Translations under genes and position numbers: made by a program | Shown: positions 16,301 to 19,515 of the stretch, piece by piece | Layout: each line of letters begins with the position of its first letter | Numbering within the stretch: the first letter of the stretch is position 1 | Assembly (NCBI GenBank): GCA_963677915.2 | Contig: CAXXGE010000024.1 | Span: 1 to 19,515, forward strand | Reading direction: 5' to 3' | Length of the DNA: 19,515 nucleotides | Origin: G963677915 sp963677915 | GTDB taxonomy: Bacteria > Bacillota > Clostridia > Lachnospirales > Vallitaleaceae | Notes under the pieces: model-generated | Told to the model about the DNA's origin: nothing | The model's input: the letters and a program-made list of their open reading frames with translations, nothing else | Database searches by the model: none

Positions 16301-16616
16301 GCTTCCTGCAGGGGCTTTCTATTTCCACATAGACGACCCTTTTGTCGATGTGGACGAGGGTGACGACGATCACACCATCGAAGGGAAAATCCTGGAGAAG
16401 ATGAAGCTGGATGGCTTGATTCTCAAGGATAGAGCTGTTGTTGCCCATCTTGACAAGGCAATGACGGGAAAGTCGGATGTCATGAATGTCTCCCTCAACA
16501 TGAACGGCGATTTTTCCAAAAAACGCCAAGCTGCTTGTGAAGGAGGAATTCGAAGCACTGCAGGCCCATGTCATGAAGAAGACGAAGGAGATCGCCGGCG
16601 ATATTATGGACGGTAG
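13356..16616 (+). CDS. addB: AddB subunit of the ATP-dependent helicase/nuclease, frameshifted near its 3' end
   Basis: AddB works with AddA to resect double-strand breaks for recombination; its own nuclease cuts one strand. The N-terminal P-loop GHSGTGKT (8-15) and UvrD-like helicase-fold domains fill most of the protein. The first iron-sulphur cysteine is Cys781 in ECPFRFF. The RecB-type nuclease motif LDYKSG (Asp942, Lys944) follows. The frame then passes through six A's (16518-16523), enters a wrong frame and stops at 16616 after ~35 unrelated residues (1086 codons). A one-base shift at the A run restores the family's C terminus in the next frame (16522-16761), giving about 1134 residues. 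Without it, three of four cluster cysteines are missing. No addA follows. The ribosome binding site is AAGGTGA. Confidence 0.93.
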   Translation: MALQFVLGHSGTGKTEWIYERLGKTEATPSRSTILIVPEQSTLQVQGEFLDRLDGRSMMAVEILSFQRLAFRVSDYLGIAGKTLLDDYGQQMLLRHLIDQDKGSYPLLARNCKRPGYVSELKHLLAELERYEIEAGQLNGLSEQLKRDALGGLLPVKLDEVAKLYESYRASVGTGFLTVGTMLDLLKKRIKDLTFVKDAQIYIDGFYGFTPIQYAIIRELLAAAKQVTVVMAIDRHAYEAKVLPESHLFWEVKETLHKVRMLAYEERIEELEAVCFFDEQPVRFRRPALLHIQKHLFQYPLKQYDQKPSGLIVCRSSSVKKEVSFVLDTVWHLVREQALRFKDIAVLCGSTEAYERLISVTFKKGGVPFHLDAKHPLRDHPLAKWMLSLLEIAAFGFRYETVFQLLKNPINGFDEESVDLLENYAIAYGLKSEKGWRNAFSRKIPQLKLDRDHPLHVQMLEELNEQKDNMLSPILDAVSRLKGKMDVSKRLQVLVALFEENEMEIKIEAMADAYAAEGRLDIERAYRQAYGMMIELFDQMHEMLGDEISTAGEFKELLEAGLDKQMIGVVPAGLDEIVVGDIHHSRIGEKRALFVLGVNEGVVPAIKDKASLITDRDRALLQDRGLTMAPTAEKQLFREPLNILMNLLKATERLYISHTRTDSDNSTARPSHIIHMLLKMFPACSLVDVDREMEGKIIASMPEAAFGSLVEGLEKYGDKEDFRQSYLWFSEHKSFRGRLENGLMAASEYAADEPIETGRAMELYGSVPNYSVTRLERYAECPFRFFVDYGLAAEERKEYAVDPKSVGSLFHAAIERFTSRMIEEGNDWNALDKETRDALVDGIIDRLLKEDELEVYLSTARNRHLVERVRRMTKRALWAVAYQISKGDFKPVGAEMKFKGDDDRVKSLTISLENGRKMRLNGIIDRLDSFKMGEDTYITVLDYKSGTRKVDLTELYHGIQMQLLTYLNAAQEMKAAEGGGKVLPAGAFYFHIDDPFVDVDEGDDDHTIEGKILEKMKLDGLILKDRAVVAHLDKAMTGKSDVMNVSLNMNGDFSKKRQAACEGGIRSTAGPCHEEDEGDRRRYYGR

Positions 16617-16761
16617 AATCGGGGCTTTCCCATTCAGGAACAGTGCCAAGACTGCCTGCGATTATTGCCTGTACAAAGCGGCCTGCGGCTTCGAAAACGG
16701 CAAACCAGGATGCGCCTATAACAATCTGGGGAAAATCGACTCGATTGAGTATTTTTTGTAA
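16522..16761 (+). pseudogene. addB: Out-of-frame C terminus of addB (iron-sulphur cluster region)
   Basis: This frame continues AddB after the A6 tract: NAKLLVKEEFEALQAHVMKK, then a cysteine motif C-x2-C-x5-C (codons at 16657, 16666 and 16684) and the end IDSIEYFL. AddB proteins bind a 4Fe-4S cluster with one upstream cysteine (here Cys781) and three at this C terminus, so this segment belongs to the upstream gene. It has no ribosome binding site of its own at a suitable start. The break may be a sequencing or assembly error, a real mutation, or a slippage site. Confidence 0.85.
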
Positions 16762-16787
16762 ACATTATGGTGAAAATGTGGTACAAT
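16759..16787 (+). promoter_or_regulatory. Promoter of the V-type ATPase operon
   Basis: TAAACA (16759-16764, four of six consensus bases) and TACAAT (16782-16787, five of six) are 17 bp apart. The -35 overlaps the restored addB stop codon (16759-16761). No hairpin terminator separates addB from this operon, so readthrough could also supply the ATPase genes. Confidence 0.6.
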
Positions 16788-16834
16788 GAAAGATAAGTGT
16801 GACATTAATTTAACGCATCGAAAGGAGCATGGCC

Positions 16835-17146
16835 ATGGAAGACATTATCAGTGCTATTATCGATCTGGAATACAAAGCACAGGACATCATCGCTAAGGCA
16901 AAAGAGGAAGAAGAACGAGAAGACAAATTGTTTGACCAGAAAATTGAAGATCTTCAGAAAACAATCGAAAACGATGCGGACAAGAAGATAGCAAAGCTGA
17001 GAGAGAAGGAGCTTGAGGAAGCAGAAAAGGAGTGCAAGGTACATCAGAAGGCCTGCGACCTGAAGCTTGAAGAGATGAAAAAGAAAGTAGCAGGCAACAA
17101 GGAAGTCTGGATCAAGGAACTGGTGGACAAAGTACTGGCAATCTAA
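16835..17146 (+). CDS. V/A-type ATPase peripheral stalk subunit (subunit G/H, NtpF-like)
   Basis: A 103-residue, almost entirely charged coiled-coil protein (EEEEREDKLFDQKIEDLQKT and similar heptad-like sequence over residues 15-85). It resembles the small stalk subunit that pairs with subunit E to hold the catalytic head of V/A-type ATPases. Sequence identity in such coiled coils is weak evidence, but its place 12 bp before subunit C in the operon supports the call. An ATG at 16829 lies one base after GGAG, too close for initiation. The ATG at 16835 has a 7-nt spacing and is preferred. Confidence 0.8.
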   Translation: MEDIISAIIDLEYKAQDIIAKAKEEEEREDKLFDQKIEDLQKTIENDADKKIAKLREKELEEAEKECKVHQKACDLKLEEMKKKVAGNKEVWIKELVDKVLAI

Positions 17147-17158
17147 AGGCGGTGTAAA

Positions 17159-18196
17159 ATGAAGTTCAAATATAGTTTTCTAAGCACCAAAATACGCGCC
17201 ATGACCGGTCATATGCTGGATGAGAAAGACTACAGCCAGATGGAGACGATGAGTTCAGTCAGGGATGTGGCCTTGTATCTGAAAAACCAGACCTACTACA
17301 GGGAAGAGCTTCAGGAGCTGGATGAAAACGATGTGCACAGGGGCACCCTCGAGATACTGCTTTACAGGGCGCTGATTACCGATGCCCTGAAGGTAGCCCA
17401 CTATCTGAAAGGCCATGAAAAGCTTATATTCCGTTTTGTCTACAGGAAACAGGAAGTGGAGGACCTTAAAAAGATGCTCCGGACACTTTCCATGGGACAT
17501 GAGCTGTCGACGCTTGACAGGCGGATACTTTTTATCAGCCGCTACAGCAAAATCAACTTTGACGTTTCCCTTCAGGCAAAAACCATCCGTGAACTTGTGG
17601 ATTCCCTCGAAGGAACGAATTTCTTCAATGTACTGGATCCGCTTGTTGAAGGCGAGAACACAATCAATCTGTTCACTGCAGAGACGCTGCTGGACCTTTA
17701 CTACTACAACAAGATCTTTTCCCAGATTGAGAAGTATTACACCGGAAAGGATGCTGAAATACTGAGGCAGGCCTTCGGCTACGAAGTTGATTTCAAGAAT
17801 CTCCTCTGGGTCTACAGAGGCAAGAAATATTATCACCTGGGTAAAGAGGTGCTTTTCAGCAACGCCATAGGCCACCGCTACAAGCTTAAAAAGCAGCAGC
17901 TGGCAGATTTGGTAGAAGCAACAACGGAAGACGGTATGATCGATGTGCTCAAAAAAACCTATCTGGCGAAATACATCGATTTTGAAGGTGACAACTGGGA
18001 ATCGGATTTCCTGACACGGCTGGGACACCTTCAACTCCTAAACATGAGGCTGTATCCCTTCTCGGTAGCGCCGATGATTGGCTATATTTTCCTGAAAGAA
18101 CTGGAAACCCAGAACATTACGACAATCATCGAAGGGGTCAGGTACAAGCAGGATCCCAGCAAATTCGATCAATACCTGGCCAAGCTTGGGCATTAG
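17159..18196 (+). CDS. V/A-type ATPase subunit C (central stalk connector, AC39/subunit d family)
   Basis: A 345-residue soluble, mostly helical protein of the AC39 family. It caps the membrane rotor ring and links it to the central stalk subunits of the proton- or sodium-pumping V/A-type ATPase. Recognised from its length and typical family stretches such as the start KFKYSFLSTKIRAM, LLDLYYYNKIF, NLLWVYRGKKYY and the end YPFSVAPMIGYIFLKELE. The ribosome binding site is GGCGGTG and the gap from the stalk subunit gene is 12 bp. In the Enterococcus and Thermus operons that I recall, the order is small stalk subunit, I, K, E, C; here C comes before I. Confidence 0.92.
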   Translation: MKFKYSFLSTKIRAMTGHMLDEKDYSQMETMSSVRDVALYLKNQTYYREELQELDENDVHRGTLEILLYRALITDALKVAHYLKGHEKLIFRFVYRKQEVEDLKKMLRTLSMGHELSTLDRRILFISRYSKINFDVSLQAKTIRELVDSLEGTNFFNVLDPLVEGENTINLFTAETLLDLYYYNKIFSQIEKYYTGKDAEILRQAFGYEVDFKNLLWVYRGKKYYHLGKEVLFSNAIGHRYKLKKQQLADLVEATTEDGMIDVLKKTYLAKYIDFEGDNWESDFLTRLGHLQLLNMRLYPFSVAPMIGYIFLKELETQNITTIIEGVRYKQDPSKFDQYLAKLGH

Positions 18197-18216
18197 TGTA
18201 GAAAGAAGGTGGTTGA

Positions 18217-19515
18217 ATGATTGAAAAAATGCATTTTGTCAAGGTCACTGGCCCTGTTAGAGATTTCGACACGTTCGTCATCGAAAACGTCCTGCCCTAT
18301 GAAATCCAGTTGGTCAATGCCTACAACATTTTTGGATCGATGAAAGGTTTGAAGCGGTTTTCCGAAATCAATCCCTATGAAAAGATCATAAACAAGGTAG
18401 AGCAGCTGAGCGAGATATCAGGTACGCCATTCACTTACGATGAGAATGACGAGTTCTCGATTGTCCCAATCGGACTGATATCCCCTGAAATTGACGGCTA
18501 CAGCAGACAGCTTGAAACCGTCGCCCATATAAGGGGAAAACTGGAAACGACGCTGGAGCACAGGAAGCAGCTCCGCATGCAGATGATACCGATCAAGGAT
18601 GTGGAAGTTGAAATCGACAAACTCTTCAACTTCGACTATATGAAATTCAGGTTCGGCAAGATGCCCGCTGAGAATTTCATTAAACTGGGTGAGTATATTG
18701 AAAACCTGGATGTCATCGCCTACAAAGTTTATGAACAGGATGAAGAGGTGTTCCTCGTCTACTTCACACCCGCATCCCATGAAGAAAATATTGACAGCCT
18801 CTTTGCTTCCATCCTCTTCAAGAGAATCAGGCTTTCCGAGGACATCAGGGGCTATCCCTCGGAAGCGCTGAAAAGGATCGACGAGGAAATCGAGGAACTG
18901 ACAAAAAGAATCAAGGACCTTGAGGAAGAACAGAAGGCCTTTATAGAGAGGAACAGGAAAAGAATACAGGAACTGTACAATTTTGTCATCAGGCTGGACA
19001 GTGTTTTCGGAACAAGGCGGTACGCCCTGCATTCAGAGGAAGCCTTCTATCTGACGGGATGGATACCCCGGAGCAAAGTGGAAGCGTTCATGAAGAAGAT
19101 TGGCGATACGCCCGGTGTGACGGCGATCCTGGAGGATGACGAGGAGTTTCAGAAGCTGTTTCCTCCAACAAAACTCAAGAACAACAGGTTCTTCAAACCT
19201 TTCGAAATGCTGGTCAACATGTATGGCACGCCATCCTATAATGAGATGGACCCGACGACCTTCGTCGGTATCACCTACCTGCTTCTTTTCGGGATGATGT
19301 TTGGGGACGTGGGGCAAGGTGCTGTCATATCCTTGATTGGTATTGCCGTATTGCTGAAAACAAAAAATGCTTTTGGCCAGATTCTGGCGTATCTTGGGGT
19401 ATCATCAGCTTTCTTCGGCCTCTTTTACGGGTCGCTGTTCGGCAACGAGGAACTGCTGCGGGAACACCTTCATTTTATCCCTATGATCAATCCGATGGAA
19501 GAGAAGATGATGATA
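18217..19515 (+). CDS. V/A-type ATPase subunit I (membrane stator, subunit a family), N-terminal part
   Basis: Starts at an ATG preceded by AGAAGGTGG and stays open for 433 codons to the window edge. The N-terminal ~340 residues are the cytoplasmic half of subunit I, with two long coiled-coil arms (about 90-130 and 215-255, KRIDEEIEELTKRIKDLEEE). The membrane half begins at about residue 346 with ITYLLLFGMMFGDVGQG, whose FGDVG motif is typical of the family, and a second helix ILAYLGVSSAFFGLFYGSLFG (about 386-406). The remaining helices, including the ion-channel arginine, are beyond the edge. Subunit I forms the half channels beside the rotor ring and anchors the peripheral stalks. Confidence 0.94.
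   Translation, partial: MIEKMHFVKVTGPVRDFDTFVIENVLPYEIQLVNAYNIFGSMKGLKRFSEINPYEKIINKVEQLSEISGTPFTYDENDEFSIVPIGLISPEIDGYSRQLETVAHIRGKLETTLEHRKQLRMQMIPIKDVEVEIDKLFNFDYMKFRFGKMPAENFIKLGEYIENLDVIAYKVYEQDEEVFLVYFTPASHEENIDSLFASILFKRIRLSEDIRGYPSEALKRIDEEIEELTKRIKDLEEEQKAFIERNRKRIQELYNFVIRLDSVFGTRRYALHSEEAFYLTGWIPRSKVEAFMKKIGDTPGVTAILEDDEEFQKLFPPTKLKNNRFFKPFEMLVNMYGTPSYNEMDPTTFVGITYLLLFGMMFGDVGQGAVISLIGIAVLLKTKNAFGQILAYLGVSSAFFGLFYGSLFGNEELLREHLHFIPMINPMEEKMMI

Noticed and set aside
1..19515. CRISPR arrays, tRNA or rRNA genes, phage genes, insertion sequences with transposase
   Set aside because: None seen: no regularly spaced repeats, no cloverleaf with a CCA-type end, and no transposase or integrase-like frames.

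Overview
The window comes from a low- to mid-GC Gram-positive anaerobe, most likely a member of the Clostridia. The evidence is a one-step LL-diaminopimelate aminotransferase, a type I-alpha glutamine synthetase next to a type III enzyme, an ANTAR antitermination regulator, an AddB-type recombination nuclease and an A/V-type ATPase operon. Genes are closely packed and nearly all preceded by strong AGGAGG-like ribosome binding sites. I cannot name the genus from this sequence.

Layout. On the minus strand, a class A penicillin-binding protein (765-3401) is followed 4 bp later by argS, which runs off the left edge. A short divergent promoter region separates it from dapL (3544-4779). A nitrogen-assimilation block follows: glnA (5067-6383), an ANTAR regulator (6408-6980) and glnN (7166-9253). 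glnN ends at a strong terminator with a UACG tetraloop (9271-9296). A new promoter starts a six-gene run: a PfkB-like protein with lost catalytic motifs, a YigZ/IMPACT protein, a diacylglycerol-kinase-type lipid kinase, a 90-residue unknown, a polysaccharide-deacetylase lipoprotein and addB. In this sequence addB carries a frameshift near its 3' end. A promoter overlapping the addB stop starts a V-type ATPase operon (stalk subunit, C, I), which is cut by the right edge.

How the genes may work together. The glnA and glnN leaders share the exact 12-mer GACAAAGGCGTT, each time in a hairpin with the hexaloop AAAGGC. A hexaloop with A at position 1 and G at position 4 is, as I recall, the signature bound by ANTAR proteins. 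The gene between the two synthetases encodes an ANTAR protein. In the glnN leader this hairpin is mutually exclusive with a clear intrinsic terminator, so regulated readthrough into glnN is a well-supported model.

The glnA leader is the strangest stretch. The same hexaloop hairpin is followed by a nearly continuous rod of paired RNA spanning 4840-5042. The inner 165 bp (4858-5022) is flanked by TA at both ends and looks like a palindromic, MITE-like element inserted in the loop of a terminator that once resembled that of glnN. Other points worth a second look are the ANTAR regulator's degenerate receiver domain, the PfkB-like protein without its catalytic loop, and the A6-tract frameshift that removes the iron-sulphur cysteines of AddB.
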